A DNA stretch of 64,000 nt from Ralstonia condita (lineage in GTDB: Bacteria > Pseudomonadota > Gammaproteobacteria > Burkholderiales > Burkholderiaceae), in NCBI RefSeq assembly GCF_958405655.1, contig NZ_CATYWO010000003.1, forward strand, positions 124,001 through 188,000. The letters are read 5' to 3'. This document shows positions 41,442-50,380 of the stretch, in pieces; position 1 is the first letter of the stretch, and every line of letters begins with the position of its first letter. The notes under the pieces were generated by a model. That model was not told the DNA's origin and did not search any database. It saw only the letters and a program-made list of their open reading frames with translations. Position numbers and translations under genes: made by a program.

Positions 41442-42143
41442 TCAGTCGCGCAGGCGATTGAGCGCGGCAGCGGCCAGTTCGCCGATCTGCGCGAGGTAGG
41501 TCGTGCCCATGCCGTCATGGAAGCGGCGGGCGTCCGGCGAGCCGAGCACCAGCAGGCCGAATGCCGGCGCAGCGCTGGCATCGGCATCGCCCCGCACCGG
41601 CACGCGCAGCGTCACAATCGCGAGCGATTCGATGGGCTCGCCGCTGTCCGACGTATCCAACCAGCCGGCGGCTTCAAAACCCGCATTGGCGCCGCAATAC
41701 GGCGCACGCAGGCCCGCAGCAAACAGGCGCACTTCCTCGCTCACACCCTGCGCAACTTCCAGGTGCGCGAATTCTTCGCCGACCTGCCACACGCGCAGCG
41801 CCACAGCCGGCACGTCGAAGATTTCCCGCAGGCCATCCTGCACGGCATACGGCAGCGCATGCGTGTCGGCCTCGCCCAGCAGGCGCGTCGTCCACGCGTG
41901 CACGCGCTGCTGCGTGCGGTCGTTCTCGTTGCCGTGGCGCATCAGGTCCGACAGCTTGAGCTCGAGGTGCTTGTTCTTGTCGCGCAGGATTTCCATCTGG
42001 CGCTCCTGCAGTGACACGGCGCGGTGGCTGTGCGGGCTGGTGAGCTGGATGGCGGCCAGCAGCTCGGCGTGCTCTTCAAAGAAGGCCGGATGCGCCTGCA
42101 GGTAGTTGGCGACGTCTTGTGCGTTCATCGTGGAGGTGCTCAT
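41442..42143 (-). CDS. DUF484 family protein
   Basis: A 233-residue cytosolic protein: N-terminal helix with VANYLQAHPAFFEEHAELLA and LTSPHSHRAVSLQERQMEILRDKNKHLE (a coiled coil shown here in part), then a GAF-like domain (about 85-225) ending FGLLVLGSPDARRFHDGMGTTYL. Usually encoded just before xerC; the function is unknown. Its ATG overlaps the gatB stop by one base. A second ATG five codons in (MNAQDVANYL) is an alternative start. Confidence 0.88.
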   Translation of the reverse strand: MSTSTMNAQDVANYLQAHPAFFEEHAELLAAIQLTSPHSHRAVSLQERQMEILRDKNKHLELKLSDLMRHGNENDRTQQRVHAWTTRLLGEADTHALPYAVQDGLREIFDVPAVALRVWQVGEEFAHLEVAQGVSEEVRLFAAGLRAPYCGANAGFEAAGWLDTSDSGEPIESLAIVTLRVPVRGDADASAAPAFGLLVLGSPDARRFHDGMGTTYLAQIGELAAAALNRLRD

Positions 42144-43609
42144 CAGGCTGCGCCCAGTTTCTTCTTCAGCAGATCATTGACTTGCGCGGGGTTGGCCTTG
42201 CCGCGCGTGGCCTTCATGGCCTGGCCGACCAGCGCGTTGAATGCCTTCTCCTTGCCGGCGCGGAATTCCTCGACCGACTTGGCGTTGGCCGCCAGCACGT
42301 CGTCGATGATCTTCTCCAGCTCGCCCGAATCGGACATCTGCTTCAGGCCCTTCTCGGCGATGAGCGCGTCGGCATCGCCACCGTGTTCGCCGGCCCACAT
42401 GGCGGGGAAGACGTCCTTCTTCGCGGTGTTGTTGCTGATCGTGCCGTCGGCAATGCGGGCGAGCAGCTTGGCCAGTTGCGCAGGCTTGACCGGTGCGGCG
42501 TCGATGTCCAGGTCGGCGCGATTCAGGTTCGAGGCAACCTCGCCCATGATCCAGTTGGCCGCGGCCTTGGCGTTCGCGGCGCCCGCATCCGCCACGACGG
42601 CTTCGAAATACGCAGCCGTCGCCTTGGTGGCGGTGAGGATGCTGGCGTCGTACTTCGGCAGGCCATAGGCCGACTCGAAGCGTGCGGCCATGGCGGCCGG
42701 CAGCTCGGGCAACGTGGCGCGCACACGCTCGATCCAGTCGTCGCCGATGACGAGCGGCAGCAGGTCGGGATCGGGGAAGTAGCGGTAATCCTGCGCGTCT
42801 TCCTTGCTGCGCATCGAGCGCGTTTCCTTGCGGTCCGGATCGTACAGGCGGGTTTCCTGCACCACGGTGCCGCCGTCCTCGATCAGCTCGATCTGGCGGC
42901 GCACTTCGTAGTTGATCGCCTCTTCCAGGAAGCGGAACGAGTTGAGGTTCTTGATTTCGCAGCGCGTGCCGAACGGCGCATCCGGCCCCGGGCGCACCGA
43001 CACGTTCGCGTCGCAGCGGAAGCTGCCTTCCTGCATGTTGCCGTCGCAGATGCCCAGCCACATTACCAGTGCGTGCAGCGCCTTGGCGTAAGCAACGGCC
43101 TCGGCCGCGCTGCGCATGTCGGGCTCGGTCACGATTTCCAGCAGCGGCGTGCCGGCGCGGTTCAGGTCGATGCCGGTCATGCCGGCAAAGTCTTCGTGCA
43201 GCGATTTGCCCGCATCTTCTTCCAGGTGCGCTCGCGTAAGCTGCACGGTCTTCTCATAGCCGGGCTGGCCGTTCTTGCCTTCCACCTGGATGGTCAGCGT
43301 GCCGCCCTGCACCACCGGAATCTCGTATTGGCTGATCTGGTAGCCCTTGGGCAGATCGGGGTAGAAGTAATTCTTGCGCGCGAAGATGCTCTTGGGCGCG
43401 ATCTTGGCCCCAATGGCCAGGCCGAACACGATGGCACGCTCGACGGCGCCCTTGTTCAGCACCGGGAGCACGCCCGGCAGCGCCAGGTCAACCGGCGCCG
43501 CTTGCGTGTTGGGCGCCGCGCCAAAGGCGGTGGACGCGCCGGAGAAAATCTTCGAGACCGTCGAGAGCTGCGTGTGCGTCTCGAGGCCGATCACCACTTC
43601 CCATTGCAT
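42143..43609 (-). CDS. gatB: Aspartyl/glutamyl-tRNA amidotransferase subunit B
   Basis: A 488-residue GatB: kinase/phosphorylation core with WEVVIGLETHTQLST, YFYPDLPKGYQISQYE, NRAGTPLLEIVTEPDM and the C-terminal tail domain for tRNA binding. With GatA and GatC it phosphorylates and amidates Glu-tRNA(Gln) and/or Asp-tRNA(Asn). It is on the same strand as gatC and gatA but separated from them by two unrelated genes. Confidence 0.96.
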   Translation of the reverse strand: MQWEVVIGLETHTQLSTVSKIFSGASTAFGAAPNTQAAPVDLALPGVLPVLNKGAVERAIVFGLAIGAKIAPKSIFARKNYFYPDLPKGYQISQYEIPVVQGGTLTIQVEGKNGQPGYEKTVQLTRAHLEEDAGKSLHEDFAGMTGIDLNRAGTPLLEIVTEPDMRSAAEAVAYAKALHALVMWLGICDGNMQEGSFRCDANVSVRPGPDAPFGTRCEIKNLNSFRFLEEAINYEVRRQIELIEDGGTVVQETRLYDPDRKETRSMRSKEDAQDYRYFPDPDLLPLVIGDDWIERVRATLPELPAAMAARFESAYGLPKYDASILTATKATAAYFEAVVADAGAANAKAAANWIMGEVASNLNRADLDIDAAPVKPAQLAKLLARIADGTISNNTAKKDVFPAMWAGEHGGDADALIAEKGLKQMSDSGELEKIIDDVLAANAKSVEEFRAGKEKAFNALVGQAMKATRGKANPAQVNDLLKKKLGAA

Positions 43610-43686
43610 GTTGCGTGTGTCCTGTCGATTGTTGTGGTGTGAATGTCTAGGTACTCAGGTATTCAGGTGTTCTTGCGTCGCTGCGA

Positions 43687-44643
43687 TCAGGGGTGCGGCG
43701 CATCGAGCCACGCCGCGAGTTTGGCAAAGGCCGCTTCGCGCGCTGCCGGATCGCCGCCGACCGTGACCGTTCCGTAGCGACGCCCCTTCGGGATGCCATT
43801 GCGCTCCTTGACTGCAGCCGTGCCGTCAAAGCCGTGATACGCGCCGCCAAACATGTCCAGCTCGAAACGCGCCTGCGGCTGCCGGGCCAGCACGGCGGTC
43901 TGCAGCGCCTGGCAGTGATCGGCCGGGGTCCAGTCGTCGTTGCCGCCGGCCAGCAGCAGCAACGGCGCGTTGAGCCGATAGTCCGGCCGCTTCTGCGCCG
44001 ACGCGCACCCAGGGTAAAACGCCACGGCGCGATCCACCAGCGGGGTACCCGCCGGCCACGCTCGGCTTGCGTCCACTGCGTCGAGCACGGCCTGCGCGCC
44101 GTTAGACCACCCCAGCAGTACGATACGGCGGGCGTCCACCTCCGGCTGCGCGACGACCCAGCGAATCGCAGCGAGGATGTCCGCGCGCCGGACCGCGCCA
44201 TTGATGCCGCGCGCAGCATAGCGCTCCGTGCAAATGCCGTGCGGCTTGCCGCGCGGGCCAAAGCTGTCCGGAAACAACACCGCATAGCCACGCGCGCTCA
44301 GCCACTGCGCATAACCCCGGTAACGCGAGCCCAGCGCCCTCGCATCGGCGCCGGCAGGCGTGTACAGCCCGCTGCAGCCATGCAGTGCAATCACGGCCGG
44401 CGCGCCGCCAGCGGGTGCCTTGGCATGCGGCGCAAACCAATAGGCCGTCAGCGTTTGCGGAGCGCCCTCCGCATCCTTGGCCGACGCGCGCGGAATTTCC
44501 ACCGTCCGCACGCCCAATTCCGCCCCCGAGGGCGCAGGCGCAGCCGGCATTTCAGGCAGCGCGTCGGGCGCCGGCTGGGCGGCGACATGCAGCGCCAGGG
44601 CGCCTGCGAACACCGCCAGCACGCGAAGCGATGCGCGGATCAC
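43687..44643 (-). CDS. Exported dienelactone-hydrolase-like alpha/beta hydrolase
   Basis: A 318-residue protein with a signal peptide (about 1-22) and an alpha/beta-hydrolase fold: VIALHGCSGLYTPAG oxyanion loop, nucleophile Ser in LLGWSNGAQAVLD, acid in LAGGNDDWTP, and His in GGAYHGFDG. The family often has Cys as nucleophile; Ser here fits an esterase. Start is the GTG at 44643, whose GTGA overlaps the upstream lipoprotein stop; an ATG-started longer frame would run back into that gene. Substrate unknown. Confidence 0.82.
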   Translation of the reverse strand: MIRASLRVLAVFAGALALHVAAQPAPDALPEMPAAPAPSGAELGVRTVEIPRASAKDAEGAPQTLTAYWFAPHAKAPAGGAPAVIALHGCSGLYTPAGADARALGSRYRGYAQWLSARGYAVLFPDSFGPRGKPHGICTERYAARGINGAVRRADILAAIRWVVAQPEVDARRIVLLGWSNGAQAVLDAVDASRAWPAGTPLVDRAVAFYPGCASAQKRPDYRLNAPLLLLAGGNDDWTPADHCQALQTAVLARQPQARFELDMFGGAYHGFDGTAAVKERNGIPKGRRYGTVTVGGDPAAREAAFAKLAAWLDAPHP

Positions 44644-45122
44644 CGGGCGTTGCGGGCGCACTGGCCCGTTTGCGGGTCGAACATGACCGGCCATGCCTCG
44701 TCGTAGATGCCGGGCGTGCAATGCGCTTCGCAATTGGCGTGCGCCAGCGTCACGCGGCGCGGGTCCTGCCAGACCATCAGCTCGCAATTGCCGCCACGCT
44801 CGTGCAACTCGATGCTCGGCCTGCGCTTGGTCTGCTGGAGGGTCGACAGATCAAACTGGCACGAACCACGCCGGCCCACCCACAGTTGCCAGTGCAAGGC
44901 GCTGACGTTGTTGTCGGCCACGGTGAGCGTCGCCTGCTCGCGGAAGCCGTCTTCTTCGGTCTGGCTGCAGTAGCCGTTGATGTCGATGCGTCGGTCGGAG
45001 ATCGGCGGCGGCTTCGACGGGCGGCTGATGCCCGGAATCGAAGGCAGCGGAATCGGCACGCACGCCGCCAGCAGGCCGGCGGCAAGCGCCAGCCCGAATG
45101 CGTTGCGGATGCGAAGGTTCAT
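44640..45122 (-). CDS. Putative lipoprotein of unknown function
   Basis: A 160-residue protein with a lipoprotein signal: hydrophobic LALAAGLLAAC lipobox, then a Pro-rich linker (VPIPLPSIPG). The mature part has paired Cys (GYCSQ, GSCQF, NCELM, NCEAHC, QCAR), consistent with disulfides in the periplasm. No domain recognised. Lies 41 bp after gatA and is translationally coupled to the downstream hydrolase. Confidence 0.75.
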   Translation of the reverse strand: MNLRIRNAFGLALAAGLLAACVPIPLPSIPGISRPSKPPPISDRRIDINGYCSQTEEDGFREQATLTVADNNVSALHWQLWVGRRGSCQFDLSTLQQTKRRPSIELHERGGNCELMVWQDPRRVTLAHANCEAHCTPGIYDEAWPVMFDPQTGQCARNAR

Positions 45123-45163
45123 GCGTGCCTCCTGCCGTGCTGCGAATGCGCCGGTGCGCCAGA

Positions 45164-46651
45164 TCAGGCGGCGGGCTGGCGGCTGTGCCAGTCGGTCGCC
45201 TGCTGGAACGCATGCGCGATCTGCAGCATGCGTGCCTCTTCAAAATAGTTGCCGATGATCTGCAAGCCAACCGGCAGACCGTTGGCGCCAAAGCCGGCCG
45301 GCACGCTCATGCCCGGCAGGCCCGCCAGGCTGGTCGACAGCGTGAAGATGTCTTCGAGGTACATCTGCACCGGATCATCGCTCTTCTCGCCGATCTTCCA
45401 GGCAACGGTCGGGGCGACGGGGCCCATGATCACGTCGCACTGCGCGAATGCGTTCTGGAAATCCTGCGCGATGATGCGGCGGATCTTCTGCGCCTGGAGG
45501 TAATAAGCGTCGTAATAGCCGTGCGACAGCACATAGGCACCGACCAGGATGCGCCGCTTGACCTCCCAGCCGAAGCCCTCCGCTCGCGTCTTCCGGTACA
45601 TGTCGGCCAGGTCGCGATACTCGGCTGCGCGGTGGCCGTAACGCACACCGTCAAAGCGCGACAGGTTCGACGAAGCCTCGGCCGGGGCGATCACGTAATA
45701 CGTCGGGATCGACAGCTCGGTCTTGGGCAGGCTGATGTCGACCAGCGTGGCGCCGAGCTTTTCCATTTCTGCCAGCGAGGCGCGCACGGCGGCGCGCACG
45801 TCGTCGGCCAAGCCTTCGCCAAAATACTCTCTGGGCAGACCGATACGCAGGCCGGCCAGCGGGCGCGCGGCATCGGCGCCCTGCAGCGGCTGGCCGAGCA
45901 GGCGGCTGAAATCTTCCACGTCGCCACCGCGGCCGGGTTCCAGGCTGGTGGAATCGCGCGGGTCAAAGCCGGCCATGGCCGACAGCAGCAGCGCGCAATC
46001 TTCGGCTGTGCGGGCCATCGGGCCGCCCTGGTCCAGCGACGAGGCGAAGGCGATCATGCCGTAGCGCGACACGCGGCCGTACGTCGGCTTGATCCCCGTG
46101 ATGCCCGAGAACGATGCCGGCTGGCGGATCGAACCGCCCGTGTCCGTCCCCGTTGCAGCGGGCGCCAGATCGGCTGCCACCGCCGCCGCCGAGCCGCCCG
46201 ACGAACCGCCCGGCACGTGCTCGACGCTCCACGGGTTCTTGACGGCGCCAAAGGCCGAATTCTCGTTGGAGGAGCCCATCGCAAACTCGTCCATGTTGGT
46301 CTTGCCGAGCGTCACCATGCCCGCCGCGCCCAGGCGTTCGACCACCGTGGCGTCAAACGGGCTCGTGTAGTTGGCGAGCATCCTGGAGCCCGCCGTGGCG
46401 CGCCAGCCGCGCGTGACGAACACGTCCTTGTGCGCGATCGGCACGCCGGTCAGCGGTGCGGCGTTGCCGGCAGCAATGCGCGCATCGGCGGCCTGCGCCT
46501 GCGCGAGCGTTGCCTCGGCATCGACATGGGTGAAGGCGTTGAGGTCCGCCCGGGCCTCGATGCGCGACAGGTAGTGACGCGCCAGTTCGACCGCCGAAAC
46601 CTCCTTGGCGGCGAGTTGGGCAGACAGGGCTTTGATCGTGGATGCGGTCAT
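45164..46651 (-). CDS. gatA: Aspartyl/glutamyl-tRNA amidotransferase subunit A
   Basis: A 495-residue amidase-signature enzyme that frees ammonia from glutamine for tRNA amidation. The Ser-cisSer-Lys triad is visible: Lys in PIAHKDVFVTRG, Ser residues in PGGSSGGSAAAVAADL and GTDTGGSIRQPASF. Follows gatC by 89 bp. Length and ends match the family. Confidence 0.96.
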   Translation of the reverse strand: MTASTIKALSAQLAAKEVSAVELARHYLSRIEARADLNAFTHVDAEATLAQAQAADARIAAGNAAPLTGVPIAHKDVFVTRGWRATAGSRMLANYTSPFDATVVERLGAAGMVTLGKTNMDEFAMGSSNENSAFGAVKNPWSVEHVPGGSSGGSAAAVAADLAPAATGTDTGGSIRQPASFSGITGIKPTYGRVSRYGMIAFASSLDQGGPMARTAEDCALLLSAMAGFDPRDSTSLEPGRGGDVEDFSRLLGQPLQGADAARPLAGLRIGLPREYFGEGLADDVRAAVRASLAEMEKLGATLVDISLPKTELSIPTYYVIAPAEASSNLSRFDGVRYGHRAAEYRDLADMYRKTRAEGFGWEVKRRILVGAYVLSHGYYDAYYLQAQKIRRIIAQDFQNAFAQCDVIMGPVAPTVAWKIGEKSDDPVQMYLEDIFTLSTSLAGLPGMSVPAGFGANGLPVGLQIIGNYFEEARMLQIAHAFQQATDWHSRQPAA

Positions 46652-46740
46652 CGAATACGTTCGGATAGGCTGCCGGCAGCGGCCGGCGACGTCGAAATGC
46701 GGGAAGGGTCAAGTCGGGCGCACACGCGCCGTTGTGCGAC

Positions 46741-47040
46741 TTACTCGATCACCTTGGGCACGAGGTAAAGGCCCGCCTCGGTGGCGGGAGCGCATTGCTG
46801 GTAGTCGGCGCGGCGGTCGGGCTCGGTGACGGCATCCTCGCGCAGGCGCTGCGCCTGCACCTGGACCTGCTCGATCGGGTGCGCCATCGGCTCGATGCCC
46901 GTGGTGTCCACGGCCTGCATCTGCTCGACCAGCGAGAAGAACTGGTTGAGTTGCGCGAGGGTCTGCGCGGCTTCGCCATCGGAGACTTCGATGCGGGCCA
47001 GGTGGGCGATGCGTTTGACGTCGGAAAGTTCGAGTGCCAT
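46741..47040 (-). CDS. gatC: Aspartyl/glutamyl-tRNA amidotransferase subunit C
   Basis: A 99-residue GatC: DVKRIAHLARIEVSDGEA and the C-terminal LREDAVTEPDRR and APATEAGLYLVPKVIE, where LVPKV(I/L)E is the family end. It holds GatA and GatB together. First gene of the gat block and divergent from mreB across 499 bp. Confidence 0.95.
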   Translation of the reverse strand: MALELSDVKRIAHLARIEVSDGEAAQTLAQLNQFFSLVEQMQAVDTTGIEPMAHPIEQVQVQAQRLREDAVTEPDRRADYQQCAPATEAGLYLVPKVIE

Positions 47041-47244
47041 CGGAGTGGGTCAGTGAGTGCGGCGGCGGGCAGGATGCGGCGCGCAAATGGCGGGAAGCGG
47101 CGACCACTGCGCGCGGGGTGCGCCGTGATGGCGCCGATCGCCCGCAAATTTGGAGCCAAGAGCCCGCCGAATACCCGCAGAGTGCCCGAATTATAAGGTA
47201 TGATTGCCGACTAAATTTCTAAGTCAGCAGGCGACTTCGTGAAG

Positions 47245-47500
47245 CCACGGACCCTCTGATTAAGTGCCCGGGAACCTCCCGGCAGCCGCGCCATCAGCAT
47301 CTGGCGACACTTAATCAAAGGTTCCTTGGGGCCGCCCTCTCCGGGCGGCTCACTCCGGCAGGATGATCAGTGCCAAGGCACTGTACCGCCGACTACCACG
47401 GAGCCCGCGACATTCCCGGGAGCGCAGTAGCAGGATCGGACCGCATGGCACAGCCATGCGTGGTCTGTGCGTTGGTGCAGCCCTTGCGCCGTGATCCTGC
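47245..47500 (+). promoter_or_regulatory. Long structured 5' leader of mreB
   Basis: The 499-bp gatC-mreB interval holds no gene but dense plus-strand RNA structure. First, a 22-bp imperfect stem (47245-47266 with 47308-47329; three mismatches) encloses two hairpins (47268-47282 and 47289-47306), a three-way junction. Next, hairpins at 47331-47349 and 47368-47383. Last, a stem 47430-47437/47493-47500 encloses hairpins 47439-47465 and 47474-47490, a second three-way junction ending 39 bp before the mreB ATG. A TATGAT at 47199-47204 could start the transcript. I know no named RNA class that fits. The first part could instead be a MITE-like insert because of its terminal inverted repeats. Confidence 0.6.
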
Positions 47501-47539
47501 CGCTGACCCGCCCATGACTCGAAAAACAGGATTCATTCG

Positions 47540-48583
47540 ATGTTCGGCTTTTTGCGCAGCTATTTCTCCAACGATCTCGCGATCGACCTCGGCACCGCCA
47601 ACACCCTGATCTACGTCCGCGACAAGGGCATCGTCCTCGACGAGCCTTCGGTGGTGGCGATTCGCCAGGAAGGCGGCCCGAGCGCCAAGAAGACCATCCA
47701 GGCGGTGGGCAAGGAAGCCAAGCAGATGCTCGGCAAGGTGCCGGGCAACATCGAGGCCATCCGCCCGATGAAAGACGGCGTCATCGCCGACTTCACCGTC
47801 ACCGAGCAGATGCTCAAGCAGTTCATCAAGATGGTGCACGACAGCAAGCTGCTGCGTCCGTCGCCGCGCATCATCATCTGCGTGCCGTGCGGCTCGACCC
47901 AGGTCGAGCGCCGTGCCATCCGCGAATCGGCGCTCGGCGCCGGCGCGTCGCAGGTGTACCTGATTGAAGAGCCGATGGCTGCCGCGATTGGCGCCGGCCT
48001 GCCGGTGTCGGAGCCGTCGGGCTCGATGGTGGTGGACATTGGCGGCGGCACCACCGAGGTGGGCATCATCTCGCTGGGCGGCATGGTCTACAAGGGCAGC
48101 GTCCGGGTGGGCGGCGACAAGTTCGACGAGGCCATCGTCAACTACATCCGCCGCAACTACGGCATGCTGATCGGCGAACAGACCGCCGAAGCCATCAAGA
48201 AGGAAATCGGTTCGGCCTTCCCGGGTTCGGAAGTGCGCGAAATGGAAGTGAAGGGCCGCAACCTGTCGGAAGGCATTCCGCGTGCCTTCACGGTGTCGTC
48301 CAACGAAATCCTGGAAGCGCTGACGGATCCGCTGAACCAGATCGTCTCGTCGGTGAAGATCGCGCTGGAACAAACCCCGCCGGAACTCGGTGCCGACATT
48401 GCCGAGCGCGGCATGATGCTCACCGGCTGCGGCGCGCTGCTGCGCGACCTCGACCGCCTGCTGGCCGAAGAAACCGGCCTGCCGGTGCTGGTGGCCGAAG
48501 ACCCGCTGACCTGCGTGGTGCGCGGCTCCGGCATGGCGCTCGAACGCATGGACAAGCTCGGCAGCATCTTCTCGTACGAATAA
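47540..48583 (+). CDS. mreB: Rod shape-determining protein MreB
   Basis: A 347-residue bacterial actin that forms membrane-associated filaments to guide lateral wall synthesis. Membrane-binding N-terminus MFGFLRSYFSNDLAIDLG, phosphate 1 GTANTLIYVRDKG, VVDIGGGTTEVGIISLGG phosphate 2, and GAGASQVYLIEEPMAAAIGAG. First gene of mreBCD-mrdA-rodA, behind the structured leader. Confidence 0.97.
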   Translation: MFGFLRSYFSNDLAIDLGTANTLIYVRDKGIVLDEPSVVAIRQEGGPSAKKTIQAVGKEAKQMLGKVPGNIEAIRPMKDGVIADFTVTEQMLKQFIKMVHDSKLLRPSPRIIICVPCGSTQVERRAIRESALGAGASQVYLIEEPMAAAIGAGLPVSEPSGSMVVDIGGGTTEVGIISLGGMVYKGSVRVGGDKFDEAIVNYIRRNYGMLIGEQTAEAIKKEIGSAFPGSEVREMEVKGRNLSEGIPRAFTVSSNEILEALTDPLNQIVSSVKIALEQTPPELGADIAERGMMLTGCGALLRDLDRLLAEETGLPVLVAEDPLTCVVRGSGMALERMDKLGSIFSYE

Positions 48584-48792
48584 CGGGACCATGGACCACG
48601 CGCATCCGCGTTTCGCTTTCGTGGCCGTGCTTACGGTCGCGCCAACGGCCTTCGCGGACCGCTGAGATGCGTCTTGCGCCGGTGCGCCGCGCTCTGCCCG
48701 CCACGGGCCACCGCACCGCACCAGCGCCACACCCAATCTGTCGCCGGCAGGCCGATCGCGCGCCCGCCGTGCCCATTTGAAGCGTCCGGGTC

Positions 48793-49830
48793 ATGGATTA
48801 CTCCCCGCCGCCCCTCTTCAAGCAGGGCCCGTCCGCCACGGCGCGGCTGGTCGCCCTGCTTGCGCTTGCGCTTGCGCTCCTGGTGATCGACGCCCGCATG
48901 TCGGTGCTCAGCGTGGTCCGGCAGGTCGTGTCGGTGGTGCTGTACCCGGTCGAGCGCCTGGTACTGATTCCGCGTGATACGGCGCGCGCGGTACTCGACT
49001 ACACACAGTCGTCCACCAAGCTGGCAGCGGACAACCGCAATCTGCGCGAGTCGGCCGTCGCCCAGGCCCAGCAGTCGCTGCGCGCGTCCCAGCTTGAAGC
49101 CGAGAACCGCAACCTGCGCACCCTCCTGAACCTGCAGCAGCACGCAGCCGTGCCGACGGTGGCGGCGGAGGTTCTTTACGAGGCGCGTGATCCTTATACC
49201 CAGCGCATCGTGATCGATCGCGGCTCCAAGGACGGCATCCGCGCCGGCTACCCCGTCATCGACGATCGCGGCGTGGTGGGACAGATCACGCGCGTGTCGC
49301 TCTTCGAATCCCAGGTGACCTTGCTGACGGACAAGGACCAGGCGATTCCCGTAGAGGTCGTACGTAACGGCCTGCGCAGCGTGGCCTTCGGGGGCGCTCG
49401 CCCGGGCGCGCTGGACCTGCGTTTCATGGCGGCCTCGGCCGATCTGCAGCAGGGCGACCTGCTCGTGACGTCCGGGCTGGATGGCGTCTATCCGGCAGGC
49501 CTGCCGGTCGCGCGCATTTCACAGATCGAGCGAAGGGCCGACACCGCGTTCTCGCGCGTGACCTGTGAGCCGGTCGCTGGCATCCGCAGCAACCGGCACC
49601 TGCTGATCGTGAAGTACGAATCGGGCTTCCCGCCGCCGATGGAGCCTGCGCCACCCGCCGCCAAGGGCAAGAACGCCGCCCGCGATGCGCGCGAAGAGAA
49701 AGAGCGGGCGGCACGCGCCGCCGCCGAAGCCGCGGTACCGGGGCCGGCTGCCGATGAAAACACCACGCCGCCGCGCCCGACCGACGCCGACGGCAATCCG
49801 TTGGATACCGATCCAGCGCCAAAACGCTAA
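48793..49830 (+). CDS. mreC: Rod shape-determining protein MreC
   Basis: A 345-residue bitopic protein: transmembrane helix (about 17-38), coiled coil (about 65-110; LAADNRNLRESAVAQAQQSL), then a beta-rich periplasmic domain with VVDRG-type IVIDRGSKDGIRAGYPVI and GVVGQITRV. A roughly 65-residue Pro/Ala/charged C-terminal tail follows the fold and is probably disordered. MreC links MreB to PBP2 and activates it. The 209-bp gap after mreB has no convincing gene. Confidence 0.95.
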   Translation: MDYSPPPLFKQGPSATARLVALLALALALLVIDARMSVLSVVRQVVSVVLYPVERLVLIPRDTARAVLDYTQSSTKLAADNRNLRESAVAQAQQSLRASQLEAENRNLRTLLNLQQHAAVPTVAAEVLYEARDPYTQRIVIDRGSKDGIRAGYPVIDDRGVVGQITRVSLFESQVTLLTDKDQAIPVEVVRNGLRSVAFGGARPGALDLRFMAASADLQQGDLLVTSGLDGVYPAGLPVARISQIERRADTAFSRVTCEPVAGIRSNRHLLIVKYESGFPPPMEPAPPAAKGKNAARDAREEKERAARAAAEAAVPGPAADENTTPPRPTDADGNPLDTDPAPKR

Positions 49831-49845
49831 GCGGGGCCATCGCTC

Positions 49846-50358
49846 ATGAACTCGCCGCAATACCTGCTGCGCCCGGTGAATCCCGGCTTCATCGCTTTCA
49901 GCTTCGTGCTGGCATTCCTGTTCAACCTGATGCCGTGGGGCCACATGCAGTGGATTCCCGATCTGGTGGCGCTGGTGCTGGTGTTCTGGAACATCCACCA
50001 GCCGCGCCGCGTGGGCATGGTGGTGGCCTTTCTGCTCGGGCTGCTGATGGACGTGCACGAGGCGCGCCTGCTGGGCGAACACGCCATGGCGTACACGCTG
50101 CTGTCGTATTTTGCGATCACCATCCACCGGCGCGTGCTGTGGTTCTCGGTGCTGTCGCAGGCGCTGCACGTGCTGCCGCTGCTGGTGCTGGCGCACGCCG
50201 TGCCGATCGTCATCCGCCTGCTGATGGGCGCGCACCTGCCGGACTGGCAGGTCATCCTCCCCCCGCTGATCGAGGCAGGTCTCTGGCCGTTCGCGAACGC
50301 CTTCCTGCTCGCGCCGCAACGCCGTCCGGAGAGCGTCGATGAGACGCGCCCGATCTGA
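49846..50358 (+). CDS. mreD: Rod shape-determining protein MreD
   Basis: A 170-residue inner-membrane protein with five hydrophobic helices, starting 15 bp after mreC. Family features: LFNLMPWGHMQWIPDLVALVL, NIHQPRRVGMVVAFLLGLLMD and HAMAYTLLSYFAI (each shown within 21 residues by region). It is part of the elongasome with MreB, MreC, PBP2 and RodA. Confidence 0.94.
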   Translation: MNSPQYLLRPVNPGFIAFSFVLAFLFNLMPWGHMQWIPDLVALVLVFWNIHQPRRVGMVVAFLLGLLMDVHEARLLGEHAMAYTLLSYFAITIHRRVLWFSVLSQALHVLPLLVLAHAVPIVIRLLMGAHLPDWQVILPPLIEAGLWPFANAFLLAPQRRPESVDETRPI

Positions 50359-50380
50359 TGTATCTCGCTGTTAGTCCGGC

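Noticed and set aside
47245..47329. An IS-like terminal inverted repeat pair (22 bp, 3 mismatches) suggesting a mobile element
   Set aside because: No transposase and no target-site duplication seen; the enclosed hairpins fit an RNA junction better. Kept as an alternative in the finding.
48591..48665. A 24-codon frame in the mreB-mreC gap with a hydrophobic stretch
   Set aside because: Too short, weak ribosome site, and no way to test conservation here. The GC-rich gap offers many such chance frames.
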